From an uncultured Clostridia bacterium (GTDB lineage Bacteria; Bacillota; Clostridia; Oscillospirales; Ruminococcaceae): a stretch of 15,792 nucleotides of DNA. Below are positions 6,909-14,902 of this stretch, in pieces. Location: positions 1 to 15,792 of the forward strand of contig CAMGJS010000006.1 of NCBI GenBank assembly GCA_946056455.1, written 5' to 3'. The notes beneath the pieces were generated by a model, which saw nothing but the letters and a program-made list of their open reading frames with translations, was not told the DNA's origin and ran no database searches. Made by a program: the position numbers and the translations under genes. Numbering within the stretch: the first letter of the stretch is position 1; each line of letters opens with the position of its first letter.

Positions 6909-9416
6909 TTAGTCCTTGTATTCTTCGATGATGAATGCCTCAAAGACATCTCCCTCTTTAATATCGGCAAACTTTTCAAGACCTATACCGCATTCAAAGC
7001 CTTGTGCGACTTCCTTTGCGTCGTCTTTGAAGCGTTTGAGGCTGTCTATCTTATCCTCAAAGATAACGATACCGTCACGGACAATTCTTATCTGACAAGC
7101 TCTTGTTACCTTGCCCGATGTGATATATGCGCCTGCAACCGTTCCTGCGCCCGTTATCTTGAATACATTTCTTACCTCCGCCTTGCCGAGTATAACTTCT
7201 CTTGTCTTGGGAGCAAGCATACCCTTCATAGCGTCCTCGATTTCTTCTATCGCGTCATAAATAATTCTGTAAAGTCTTATTTCAACTCCGTCACGGTGAG
7301 CGTTCTCCTGCGCTACGCTGTCGGGGCGGACATTAAAGCCTACGATAATTGCGTTTGAAGCGCTTGCAAGCATAACATCGCTTTCCGATACGGCACCGAC
7401 ACCGCCGTGGATAACTCTTACTCTTACTTCATCGTTTGAGAGCTTTTCAAGGGATTGCTTTACAGCCTCCACAGAGCCCTGAACATCCGCCTTGACGATA
7501 AGGGGAAGTTCCTTTATCTCGCCCTCTGCAATGTGGCTGAAAAGATTGTCGAGCGTTACCTTCTGATACTGCTTGAACTGCTCCTGCTTTGCCTCGTGGC
7601 GACGGAGCTCAACAAGCTCTCTTGCAAGTCTTTCGTCCTCAACGGCGTTGAAAATGTCGCCTGCTGCGGGGACTTCCGCAAGACCTGTAATCTCAACGGG
7701 AACGGAAGGACCTGCTTCTGTTACCGTCTTGCCCTTGTCGTTTGTCATAACGCGGACTCTACCAACAGAAGTACCTGCGATGATAATGTCACCCGTGTGG
7801 AGAGTACCGTTCTGAACGAGAAGTGTTGCGATAGGACCTCTGCCCTTGTCAAGTCTTGCCTCGACAACAGTACCCTTTGCAAGTCTGTCTGGGTTAGCTT
7901 TAAGCTCCTTGACATCGGCAACAAGAATGATATTTTCAAGCAGTTCGTTTATGCCCTCGCCCGTCTTTGCCGAAACGGGAACGCATATAATATCTCCGCC
8001 CCATTCTTCTATAACAAGACCGTGTTCTGTGAGCTCCTGCTTTACTCTGTCGGGGTTAGCTTCGGGCTTATCCATTTTGTTTATCGCAACGATGATAGAA
8101 ACATTTGCGGCTTTTGCGTGGTTTATAGCTTCTACCGTCTGGGGCATAATTCCGTCGTCTGCGGCAACAACTATTACCGCAATATCCGTTACCTGCGCAC
8201 CTCTTGCTCTCATAGCGGTGAATGCTGCGTGTCCCGGAGTATCGAGGAAGGTGATGTCCCTGTCGTTTATGCTTACTCTGTAAGCGCCTATGTGCTGTGT
8301 GATACCGCCTGCTTCTCCTGCGGTTACATTCGAGTTTCTGATCTTGTCAAGAAGCGATGTCTTACCGTGGTCGACATGTCCCATAACTACAACAACGGGC
8401 GAACGCTCAACAAGGTTCTTGTCGTCGTCCTCTGTGTCGTCGATAAGACGCTCTTCAACGGTGATGATAACTTCCTTTTCAACCTTTGCACCGAGTTCTT
8501 CCGCAACAAGCGAAGCTGTATCGAAGTCGATAACCTCATTTATTGAAGCCATAACGCCCAGGCCCATAAGCTTCTTGATAACATCAGTTGCGGTAACTTT
8601 AAGGCGTGACGCAAGCTCCGAAACAACAATCTCATCGGGGATAAGAACTTTAAGCTGCTGCTTTCTTGCTCTTTCAAGTTCAAGTCTGCGGAGCTTTTCT
8701 GCCTCTGTTTCTTTCTTTGAGAACTGCTGTTTGTTTCTCTGAGCAGACTTCTGAGTAAGCTTCTGCTTTTTCGAGTAATTGTCCTTATGATGAGCCGACG
8801 ACTGAGCATACTGCTCATACTTTTCGTTGTATTTGTCAAGCTCTACATAGCTTCCTCTTGTGTCAACGGTGCGGACATTGTTATGTGTGCTTTCAGCGGA
8901 AGACATATTCGCATTCAGCTTTGTGATAACGCCGTGCTCCTTTGCCTTAACGGGAGCTTTCTGCTGTTTCTGCTTCTGCTGCTGTTTGTTTTCCTGCGGT
9001 TTGTTTTCAACCTGCTTTTTCACTTCGGGAGCAGGTTTTGCCTCTGCCTTTTTCTCCTCGGCTTTTTTAGGCTCGGGAGCGACTTCGGGCTTTGGTTCAG
9101 CCTTTTTCTTCTCTGTCTTTTTCTTTTCGGGAGCAGGCTTTTCTTCTTCCTTTTTCACTTCGGGAGCAGGCTTTGATTTTTTCTCCTCAGCCTTTTTCTT
9201 TCTTTCTTCCTCGCCCTTTTTGAAATATTCGTCAAAGCTTTCAACCTCGTGCTTTTTTGAATATGTTTCAAGAATGAGGTTCAGCTCCTCCTCGCCCAAT
9301 GCGGCGGTAGCCTTTTTCCCCTTGATTCCAAGGTCGGAAAGAAGGTCAATAAGCTCCTGGTTTGAAACTCCTATATCCTTTGCGACCTCGTTAAGCTTTG
9401 CCTTAATTGTATTCAT
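6909..9416 (-). CDS. infB: Translation initiation factor IF-2
   Basis: IF-2 is the GTPase that brings initiator fMet-tRNA to the 30S subunit and promotes 50S joining. At 835 residues it is a typical Firmicute IF-2. An IF2N domain (about 1-55) is followed by a charged, low-complexity Lys/Glu/Pro/Ala linker (about 60-160), a second IF2N domain (about 255-305) and the G domain. G-motifs are complete: GHVDHGKT at 346-353, [10 protein letters not shown] at about 370-379, DTPGH at 392-396, NKMD at 446-449 and SAKTGEG from 482. C-terminal domains follow to residue 835. An in-frame GTG at 9420-9422 lies two codons upstream, but AAAGGAG at 9426-9432 is spaced 9 bases from the ATG at 9414-9416. The linker DNA contains short direct repeats. 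Confidence 0.98.
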   Translation of the reverse strand: MNTIKAKLNEVAKDIGVSNQELIDLLSDLGIKGKKATAALGEEELNLILETYSKKHEVESFDEYFKKGEEERKKKAEEKKSKPAPEVKKEEEKPAPEKKKTEKKKAEPKPEVAPEPKKAEEKKAEAKPAPEVKKQVENKPQENKQQQKQKQQKAPVKAKEHGVITKLNANMSSAESTHNNVRTVDTRGSYVELDKYNEKYEQYAQSSAHHKDNYSKKQKLTQKSAQRNKQQFSKKETEAEKLRRLELERARKQQLKVLIPDEIVVSELASRLKVTATDVIKKLMGLGVMASINEVIDFDTASLVAEELGAKVEKEVIITVEERLIDDTEDDDKNLVERSPVVVVMGHVDHGKTSLLDKIRNSNVTAGEAGGITQHIGAYRVSINDRDITFLDTPGHAAFTAMRARGAQVTDIAVIVVAADDGIMPQTVEAINHAKAANVSIIVAINKMDKPEANPDRVKQELTEHGLVIEEWGGDIICVPVSAKTGEGINELLENIILVADVKELKANPDRLAKGTVVEARLDKGRGPIATLLVQNGTLHTGDIIIAGTSVGRVRVMTNDKGKTVTEAGPSVPVEITGLAEVPAAGDIFNAVEDERLARELVELRRHEAKQEQFKQYQKVTLDNLFSHIAEGEIKELPLIVKADVQGSVEAVKQSLEKLSNDEVRVRVIHGGVGAVSESDVMLASASNAIIVGFNVRPDSVAQENAHRDGVEIRLYRIIYDAIEEIEDAMKGMLAPKTREVILGKAEVRNVFKITGAGTVAGAYITSGKVTRACQIRIVRDGIVIFEDKIDSLKRFKDDAKEVAQGFECGIGLEKFADIKEGDVFEAFIIEEYKD
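9015..9170. repeat. Short direct repeats in the infB linker
   Basis: A 21-base string occurs identically at 9015-9035 and 9150-9170, with a partial third copy at about 9126-9138. On the coding strand it encodes PAPEVKK-type units of the IF-2 Lys/Glu/Pro/Ala linker. These are in-gene repeats, probably prone to length change, and not a mobile element. Confidence 0.8.
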
Positions 9417-9468
9417 CGGCACACTCTCCTTTTAATATCGAAACTTGCTGTAATGTCAGTATATATAT

Positions 9469-9777
9469 TCACGGCTTTTGCGGACACAATTCCTTTATCT
9501 TTTCTGCAAAGCCTTTGTCCGTTATGCCTATTATTCCGCACTGTCTGCCAAGATAAAACCCGACTTCCTCTTTTGTTATATCGGTCTTAACCGTGGCGAC
9601 TTTATATTTTTCTGCAACAAATAAGATTTCTTTTTCGCTTTTTTTCGATATATCCGACGCTGTTAACAGAAGAACCGTCTTTTCATTCTCAATATCTTCC
9701 TTCACTGCGTCAAACCCCATCGTCATTCTGCCTGCTTTCCGGCATATTGTCAGCAAATCAATCAGCCTGTTCTTCAT
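9469..9777 (-). CDS. ylxQ: L7Ae/L30e/S12e-family K-turn RNA-binding protein, YlxQ-like
   Basis: This is a 102-residue basic protein of the L7Ae/L30e/S12e fold, which binds kink-turn RNA. Family features are LTICRKAGRMTMGFDAV near the N-terminus (matching LGLAxKAGKxxxGxxxV), then VLLLTASDISKKSEKEI and GFYLGRQCGIIGITDKGFA. It sits between ylxR and infB, exactly the position of B. subtilis ylxQ (rplGA). The open frame extends further upstream, but the ATG at 9775-9777 has AAGGAG at 9785-9790, 7 bases away, and gives a protein of family length. This start overlaps the end of ylxR by 20 bases. Its exact RNA target is not settled in the family. Confidence 0.92.
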   Translation of the reverse strand: MKNRLIDLLTICRKAGRMTMGFDAVKEDIENEKTVLLLTASDISKKSEKEILFVAEKYKVATVKTDITKEEVGFYLGRQCGIIGITDKGFAEKIKELCPQKP

Positions 9778-10036
9778 CGGCAAGCTCCTTTTCCATAAGG
9801 TCGTAAAGCTCGTCTGAGATTTTACATTCAAATTCCTTTTCAAATCTTCTCGACTTTCTTGCCGCTTTAAGACATTCTAACGACCTGCATATATACGCCC
9901 CTCTGCCGTTCTTCTTGCCCGTAAGGTCAAGGGATATTTCCCCCTCGGGAGATTTAACGACGCGGATAAGCTCTTTTTTGGGCTTCATTTCATTGCAGCC
10001 CTTACAATTTCTCATCGGAATTTTTCTCGGCTTCAT
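9758..10036 (-). CDS. ylxR: YlxR family RNA-binding/nucleoid protein
   Basis: YlxR is a small protein of 92 residues encoded almost always between nusA and ylxQ/infB; in Bacillus it has been reported to act as a nucleoid-associated regulator, and its surface suggested RNA binding. The sequence shows the whole signature: RNCKGC (C11, C14) near the N-terminus, KKELIRVVKSPEGEISLDLTGK, GRGAY at 44-48 and the second cysteine pair C50 and C55. The C-terminal tail is acidic (EKELADEEQAD). The ATG lies 9 bases after the nusA TGA, and the ribosome binding site overlaps the last codons of nusA. It overlaps ylxQ by 20 bases. Confidence 0.95.
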   Translation of the reverse strand: MKPRKIPMRNCKGCNEMKPKKELIRVVKSPEGEISLDLTGKKNGRGAYICRSLECLKAARKSRRFEKEFECKISDELYDLMEKELADEEQAD

Positions 10037-10045
10037 ATATTAAGC

Positions 10046-11149
10046 TCACTCCTGCGGTATTTCGTTTTCGGGCTTTATGTCAATGGTGTATTTTGTCAGC
10101 TTTGCGGCAAGCTTTGCGTTCTGTCCTCTGTTTCCTATTGCAAGAGAAAGCTGGTTGTTGGGAACAACAACTGTGCATTTCTTCTTTATCTCGCCGTCCT
10201 CTTCGTTAACTTCGGGCTCGTTGAGAGTTACCGATATGACCTGCGCGGGAGCGAGAGCTCTTGCGATAAATTCCTCGTCGTTTTCGCTGTACTGGATAAT
10301 GTCAATCTTTTCGCCTTCGAGTTCATCCACAATTCTTGAAATTCTCGTTCTCTTTGGACCTATGCACGCGCCTATCGCGTCGACATTGGCGTCGTGAGAG
10401 GTAACGGCAATCTTTGTTCTTACGCCCGCTTCTCTTGAAATAGCCTTTACTTCTACCGTTCCGTCGTGAATTTCGGGAACTTCTATTTCAAAGAGACGCT
10501 TTACAAGTCCGTGATGCTTTCTTGATACCTTGACTGTGGGCTTCTTGTCGGAATTCTTGATTTCCATTACATAGACCTTGACAATCTGTCCTTCTCTTAT
10601 GGTTTCGCCGGGTATCTGTTCATTTTTAAAGAGGAGAATTTCGTTTCTGTCAACCTGCAAGGTCACAATGCCCGACTGAGCGTCAACCTTGACAGCCTTT
10701 GCCGAGATACATTCTCCGACCTTGTCTTCAAATTTTGCAACAAGCTGAGCTCTTTCAAAATCCCTGATGTCGTTTCTCAAAGACTGCTTTGCCGCTCCTG
10801 CCGCGCCTCTTCCGAATACTGCGGGGGAAAGCTTTATCGAAACCTTTCCACCAAGCTTTGCTCTCTGATTTATCTTCTTTGCGTCCTCAAGAGAGATTTC
10901 GTTGGGCGCTTCGGGGCTTTCAACGACTATCTTGTTGACAGCCATTGAGACCTTGTTCTTTTCTCTGTCAATGTCAACGGTAAAGTCCTCGTCCGAACAG
11001 CCCGAGAATTCCTTGTACTGCTTCTTAGCCGCTCTTATGAGTCCCACCTTGATTTTCTCGATAAGAATGTTGCCGTCAATGCCGTTTTCTTTTTCGATAC
11101 CTGCAAGCGCTTCGTTCAATTTTTCTTTCTTTTCTTTCTGAACTGCCAT
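10046..11149 (-). CDS. nusA: Transcription termination/antitermination factor NusA
   Basis: NusA binds RNA polymerase and nascent RNA, affecting pausing, termination and antitermination. At 367 residues it matches the Firmicute form lacking the C-terminal acidic repeats of Proteobacteria. Domains in order: N-terminal polymerase-binding domain (about 1-125), S1 (about 135-200), KH1 (about 225-280) and KH2 (about 300-350). KH2 has an intact loop in LAIGNRGQNAKLAAKLT. The KH1 loop reads GPKR at 264-267 where the family has GPKG or GMRG, so the second Gly of GxxG is Arg, and the preceding DPVGAC is DAIGAC. The ATG at 11147-11149 is preceded by GGGAGGAA (GGAGG at 11161-11165); an upstream TTG at 11156-11158 is too close to that site. 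It is second in the operon after rimP. Confidence 0.97.
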   Translation of the reverse strand: MAVQKEKKEKLNEALAGIEKENGIDGNILIEKIKVGLIRAAKKQYKEFSGCSDEDFTVDIDREKNKVSMAVNKIVVESPEAPNEISLEDAKKINQRAKLGGKVSIKLSPAVFGRGAAGAAKQSLRNDIRDFERAQLVAKFEDKVGECISAKAVKVDAQSGIVTLQVDRNEILLFKNEQIPGETIREGQIVKVYVMEIKNSDKKPTVKVSRKHHGLVKRLFEIEVPEIHDGTVEVKAISREAGVRTKIAVTSHDANVDAIGACIGPKRTRISRIVDELEGEKIDIIQYSENDEEFIARALAPAQVISVTLNEPEVNEEDGEIKKKCTVVVPNNQLSLAIGNRGQNAKLAAKLTKYTIDIKPENEIPQE

Positions 11150-11184
11150 TTTTAACAATTCCTCCCTGATGTATATTATGTTGT

Positions 11185-11661
11185 TTATTCTTCAAATAAA
11201 TCTGCGTCGTCGTTGAGCTTTATATACGCCGTGTCGCTGATTTTAATCTCTCTGCCCGAAACAGTAACGCTGTCCTTGGTGTAATCTTCAAGGATACCCG
11301 TTATTTCCTTTTCGCCGTTTTCGGCTCTGATAAGACATACTCTCACTTCGTCCCCTTTAAAACGGGCAAAGTGTTCTTCCTTGCGAAGCTTTCTGCCAAG
11401 TCCCGGGGAGCATACCTCAAAAACATAGCTCTGCTCGATAAAATCCTCTTCGTCAAGAATTTTGTTGAACGGGCGCGAAAAAGCCTCACAATCGTCAATG
11501 ACGATACCCTCGGGCTTGTCGATGAATATTCTTAAATACCACATTGCGCCCTCTTTTTCAAAAACAACATCCCACAAAGAAAGCCCTAAGCTTTCAGCCA
11601 GCGGAGCGGCAAGAGCCGTTGCTTTTGCGACGGTTGAACCGCCTGCGGATTTTTTTGCCAA
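11185..11661 (-). CDS. rimP: Ribosome maturation factor RimP
   Basis: RimP assists 30S subunit assembly. The product has 158 residues after the TTG start, normal for the family. Motifs are IDDCEAFSRPFNKILDEEDFI and SYVFEVCSPGLGRKLRKEEHFARFKGDEV (family: YxLEVSSPGLDRPL), with an acidic C-terminal end. The start is the TTG at 11659-11661, because GGGGG at 11669-11673 lies 7 bases before it and the encoded AKKSAGGSTVAKATALAAPLAESLGL matches a normal RimP N-terminus. The only in-frame ATG (11734-11736) falls at the promoter -10 element, so it cannot be transcribed from that promoter. It is the first gene of the operon; a leader hairpin lies just upstream. Confidence 0.94.
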   Translation of the reverse strand: MAKKSAGGSTVAKATALAAPLAESLGLSLWDVVFEKEGAMWYLRIFIDKPEGIVIDDCEAFSRPFNKILDEEDFIEQSYVFEVCSPGLGRKLRKEEHFARFKGDEVRVCLIRAENGEKEITGILEDYTKDSVTVSGREIKISDTAYIKLNDDADLFEE

Positions 11662-11668
11662 AAAAATA

Positions 11669-11673
11669 CCCCC
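11669..11673 (-). promoter_or_regulatory. Ribosome binding site for the TTG start of rimP
   Basis: A run of five G (within ATAGGGGGTA) is 7 bases before the TTG at 11659-11661. It decides the start in the absence of a usable ATG. Confidence 0.8.
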
Positions 11674-11685
11674 TATACATAAACG

Positions 11686-11711
11686 AAAGACCGGAGCGTG
11701 CGCCGGTCTTT
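11686..11711 (-). promoter_or_regulatory. rimP leader hairpin, candidate attenuator
   Basis: A perfect 9-bp inverted repeat AAAGACCGG / CCGGTCTTT (11686-11694 and 11703-11711) encloses an 8-base loop. It lies inside the predicted 5' leader, about 17 bases after the inferred start of transcription and 12 bases before the GGGGG site. On the minus strand it is followed by a weak T-rich tract (within TTTCGTTTAT), so it may be a leaky intrinsic terminator. As nusA is the second gene, autoregulation through this element is a reasonable inference but not shown. Confidence 0.6.
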
Positions 11712-11734
11712 GGATTTGCCTATTGAACGAAGTC

Positions 11735-11763
11735 ATTATACCATATTATTTTATAAAAAGCAA
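11735..11763 (-). promoter_or_regulatory. Extended -10 promoter of the rimP-nusA-infB operon
   Basis: On the minus strand there is a consensus -10 TATAAT (11735-11740) preceded by TGG (extended -10), then a 17-base spacer and a -35-like TTGCTT (11758-11763). Transcription would begin near 11728, giving a leader of about 67 bases before the rimP TTG. It is the only strong promoter seen for the ten-gene operon. Confidence 0.85.
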
Positions 11764-11836
11764 TAGTTTTATGCCCATAACTTCAAAAAAATTTTTTCAA
11801 AGGACTTTTTTAAGTCATTTTGGTGTGTATATGTTC

Positions 11837-11864
11837 AATATTTTGTGGATATTGCACAAATATT
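11837..11864. promoter_or_regulatory. Inverted repeat upstream of the EAL gene promoter, candidate operator
   Basis: Arms AATATTTTGTG (11837-11847) and CACAAATATT (11855-11864) are inverted copies apart from one extra T, separated by 7 bases. The site ends 21 bases before the predicted -35 of the EAL gene. Its position and TTGTG/CACAA core resemble a dimeric regulator site, but the AT-rich context makes chance repeats more likely and no regulator is named. Confidence 0.35.
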
Positions 11865-11885
11865 TTTCTTTTTCAAGCCAAATTA

Positions 11886-11914
11886 TTGATATTATTTTTT
11901 TGATATGGTAATAT
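11886..11914 (+). promoter_or_regulatory. Promoter of the PAS-GGDEF-EAL gene
   Basis: A -35 element TTGATA (11886-11891), a 17-base spacer ending in TGG (extended -10) and a -10 element TAATAT (11909-11914). Transcription would begin near 11921, leaving about 42 bases of leader. AAAGGAGG at 11946-11953 is the ribosome binding site, 9 bases before the ATG. Confidence 0.7.
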
Positions 11915-11962
11915 ATAGTGGAATAGATATGCGTAATTTTATGACAAAGGAGGGGTTTTGGT

Positions 11963-14833
11963 ATGGCGAATATGATAGAGATTTCGGGCAAAGCGCAGGG
12001 CGAAACCGAAGAACTGAAAGAAAAGGTCTCTTTTCTTGAAGCGCGCGTTGCAGAGCTTATAAAGAACAACTCGGACTATGAAATTTTCACCAACACTATT
12101 CAGTCGGGCGTGAGCAAGCATATCCTTGACGATAATCTTACCTGCTACTACGCAAACGATTACTTCTTCTTTATGATAGGTTGCACAAGAGAAGAATTTG
12201 TGGGCGAGTTTAAATCGTCCCTTGCTCCGCTTGTGGATTCGGACGATGACGCCGCTTTCAGAAAAGAGCTTCAATATTGCGTTCAGAATAACATAAACAA
12301 TTTCCATATGAATATCCATATCACGAGAAGGGACGGTTACAACCTCTGCTTTAAGACCTCGGTTTCTATCTTTACAGAAAAGCAGACGGGTACCGTGCAT
12401 TTCTACTGCATACATACCGACATTACCACAGCGATAATCAACCAGCAGATAGCAAGCAGAAAGATGCATTTTCTTGAAAATGTCTGCGGCTCGATGATGA
12501 CCGCTCTTGCCATTGTCGATGTCAAAGAGGACGATTTATCGATGCGCGTGCGCTACGCAAACACTGCCGCTATGAATATTTTCGGTATAGATGAAAGCGT
12601 TTACAAATCTTCTTCGTTCAATCCCATTACGCTTGTCGAGCCTGACGACTTTGATTATGTCAGGGGCATTATTTCCGATGTTGTCAGAACAAAAAAGCCC
12701 GCAAAGTTTGAATCGAGAATAAAATCGGATAACGCTAAGCATAAATGGCTTTATTCGAGCGTGAAGCCTGCGTCGCAGAGCAGGAACGGAAGAATTTCTC
12801 TTCTCATTGAATTTGAGAATATCACCGAGCGCCACAGATTAAGGGTAGAAAACGAATATATCCTTGAAAATATGCCGGGCTTTATGGCAAAATTCATTAT
12901 CAAGGAAAAGGGACCTTTGCTTGTTGACGCTAACAGCAGATTCTATGAATTCTTTGAAACTACCAAAGAGGACTACATAAACAACAATGCTTTTTATATA
13001 AGACATTACAACAACGAGATTATGGACAAAGTAAGGGAGCATATGGACGAGCTTCGCAAGGGTATGCCCGTCTCGTTTGAATACCGCACAAGAAAACCGC
13101 CCAACGATGAAATCACGTGGTTAAGACTTCAAGCCTCCTGTATGGGCTTTGAGGACGGATACCCCATTTATCTTGCCGTTCAGTATGATGTCTCCGATAT
13201 GAAAAATCTTGAAAGCAAGATAACAGAGGAAAAAGAGCGTTACCGCATAGCCTATAGGAACTCAAAGACGACTATGTTTGAGTACAATATCTTGACCGAC
13301 ACGCTCTATCACTTCCACAGAGACGACGGCGACAGTGATACTGTTTCTTGCGTTGAAAATTACATAAGCTCGGGCACTCTTGCAAATGACACTCACCCGT
13401 CCGACCGTATGCTTTTGCAGAAATTCTTTAAAGGTCAGGCTGAAAGGACAATAAAGATAAGGCGCAACACTGCAAGGTTCGGCTATGACGGATACGAATG
13501 GGTTGAGCTGACGGCAACGCCTATGCTGGGCGACGATGAAAAGCCGTTGAAGATTATCGGAAACTTCCGCCCCATAGGAGAGCAGGACAACTCAATCTAT
13601 GAAAAGATTGAAAAGGTAGTAAAAGAAAATCCCGAAACTCCCTTTGCCGTTATCAGAATGGACATTGACAACTTCAAGATGATAAACGACCTTTACGGCT
13701 GGAAGGAAGGCAACAAGGTGCTGTCCTTCATTGCAAGTTCGTTGCGTGATGTCGTTCCCGATGACAGATACCCCGTGGGAAGAATTACCGCCGATATTTT
13801 CTGTATCTGTCTTCCTTATGAAAGCGAACAGCAGATAGCTTCGGTGATAAATTCGGTAATATCAGTTATAAGAGAATACCCCATCGACTTTAACATTACC
13901 GCTCATTTCGGAGTATATATCACAAGCGACGATACAGTGAATATCCCTGCGACAATAATGTTTGACAGAGCAAATCTTGCTCTTAAAACAGTCAAGAACA
14001 AGATTTCATCGGCTTTTGCATTCTTTGACAGCAATTTAAGAGACGCTATCATTGAAGAAAAGCTCATTGAAAAGGAGATGTACTCGGCTCTTGAAAATGG
14101 TCAGTTTGTGACATATTATCAGCCGAAGTACAATATCTCAACGGGCACTGTTGTGGGAGCGGAGGCGCTTGTGCGCTGGAAGCACCCCGAAAAGGGTATC
14201 GTTCCTCCCAACTCGTTTATTCCGTTGTTTGAAAAGAACGGCTTTATCATCAATGTTGACGAATATATCTGGGAAGATGTATGCCGAAGAATGTCCGAGT
14301 GGAAAAAGTCAGGACTTACGCTTATTCCCGTTTCGGTCAATGTTTCAAGGCTCCATGTTTTTGACTCGGGCTTCTGCACAAAGATAAAGTCGCTGGTTGA
14401 AAAGTACAATGTCCCCGCAAATATGATTATTCTTGAATTCACCGAAGGTCTTTTCCTTGAAAACGCCGAAGGTATGATAAGAATAATGAACGAGCTCCGT
14501 GACTCAGGTTTTCTTATTTCGATGGACGATTTCGGCTCAGGCTTCTCATCGCTGAATATGCTCAAAGATATGCCCCTCAACGAAGTAAAAATCGACAAGG
14601 AATTTTTAAACGAAACAACAATGTCGGGCGCTTCAAAGAGCAAGACCGTTGTCGCAGGAACAATTCTTATGGTGAACCAGCTTGATATGAAAATCATTGC
14701 AGAGGGTGTTGAAACTCCCGAACAGGCGGAATTTCTTCTCGCCGCAGGCTGCAACACCGCACAAGGTTTCTACTATTCAAAGCCTATTCCCGTCGATGAT
14801 TTTGAAAAGCTCGTTTTTGGAAAAAAGTTTTAA
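11963..14833 (+). CDS. PAS-GGDEF(degenerate)-EAL protein, probable c-di-GMP phosphodiesterase
   Basis: This 956-residue protein has no signal peptide or membrane segment, so it is a cytosolic sensor. A short coiled coil (about 14-36) precedes four PAS-like regions (about 38-155, 170-288, 298-412 and 428-540), then a GGDEF domain (about 557-700) and an EAL domain (about 715-950). In the GGDEF domain the signature is TADIF at 609-613, so diguanylate cyclase activity is not expected, and no RxxD inhibitory site is seen; MDIDNFKMIND (566-576) is kept. The EAL domain keeps its catalytic set: EALVRW (E734), N793, LEFTE (E825, E828), DDFGSG (D855, D856), KID (K876, D878), AEGVET (E914, E917) and QGF. 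It should therefore hydrolyse c-di-GMP to pGpG. The PAS ligands are unknown. It is monocistronic, with its own promoter, and ends in tandem TAA TAG before a strong terminator. Confidence 0.93.
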   Translation: MANMIEISGKAQGETEELKEKVSFLEARVAELIKNNSDYEIFTNTIQSGVSKHILDDNLTCYYANDYFFFMIGCTREEFVGEFKSSLAPLVDSDDDAAFRKELQYCVQNNINNFHMNIHITRRDGYNLCFKTSVSIFTEKQTGTVHFYCIHTDITTAIINQQIASRKMHFLENVCGSMMTALAIVDVKEDDLSMRVRYANTAAMNIFGIDESVYKSSSFNPITLVEPDDFDYVRGIISDVVRTKKPAKFESRIKSDNAKHKWLYSSVKPASQSRNGRISLLIEFENITERHRLRVENEYILENMPGFMAKFIIKEKGPLLVDANSRFYEFFETTKEDYINNNAFYIRHYNNEIMDKVREHMDELRKGMPVSFEYRTRKPPNDEITWLRLQASCMGFEDGYPIYLAVQYDVSDMKNLESKITEEKERYRIAYRNSKTTMFEYNILTDTLYHFHRDDGDSDTVSCVENYISSGTLANDTHPSDRMLLQKFFKGQAERTIKIRRNTARFGYDGYEWVELTATPMLGDDEKPLKIIGNFRPIGEQDNSIYEKIEKVVKENPETPFAVIRMDIDNFKMINDLYGWKEGNKVLSFIASSLRDVVPDDRYPVGRITADIFCICLPYESEQQIASVINSVISVIREYPIDFNITAHFGVYITSDDTVNIPATIMFDRANLALKTVKNKISSAFAFFDSNLRDAIIEEKLIEKEMYSALENGQFVTYYQPKYNISTGTVVGAEALVRWKHPEKGIVPPNSFIPLFEKNGFIINVDEYIWEDVCRRMSEWKKSGLTLIPVSVNVSRLHVFDSGFCTKIKSLVEKYNVPANMIILEFTEGLFLENAEGMIRIMNELRDSGFLISMDDFGSGFSSLNMLKDMPLNEVKIDKEFLNETTMSGASKSKTVVAGTILMVNQLDMKIIAEGVETPEQAEFLLAAGCNTAQGFYYSKPIPVDDFEKLVFGKKF

Positions 14834-14846
14834 TAGCGTATAAAAC

Positions 14847-14889
14847 AAAACAACCCGAAGCACTGAAAATGTGTTTCGGGTTGTTTTTT
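14847..14889. terminator. Bidirectional intrinsic terminator between convergent genes
   Basis: The inverted repeat has arms AACAACCCGAAGCAC (14849-14863) and GTGTTTCGGGTTGTT (14871-14885), one G-T pair and a 7-base loop. On the plus strand a run of six T (14884-14889) follows, ending the EAL gene. On the minus strand the A-rich flank becomes TTTTGTTTTAT, so the same stem can end the methyltransferase transcript. Confidence 0.9.
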
Positions 14890-14902
14890 CTCAATTTTCA
14901 AT

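Larger units (their letters stand above)
11737..11962. other. Divergent intergenic region between rimP and the EAL gene
   Basis: This AT-rich stretch separates the operon and the c-di-GMP gene. It holds one promoter for each direction, an A6T6 tract near 11785-11797, a 14-base inverted repeat at 11803-11816 (GACTT, TTTT, AAGTC) and a longer inverted repeat at 11837-11864. No small ORF with a ribosome binding site was found in it. Confidence 0.7.

Noticed and set aside
7455..8546. A 363-codon plus-strand ORF and other long plus-strand ORFs opposite infB (7846-8283, 8290-8742, 8787-9176, 8860-9435)
   Set aside because: They are antisense shadows of infB. Their products are rich in Cys/Ser/Phe/Leu without domain sense, and the minus-strand frame encodes a complete IF-2.
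14119..14757. A 212-codon minus-strand ORF inside the EAL gene, and one at 11939-12469
   Set aside because: Both lie opposite clearly conserved coding sequence and show no recognisable domain or ribosome binding site.
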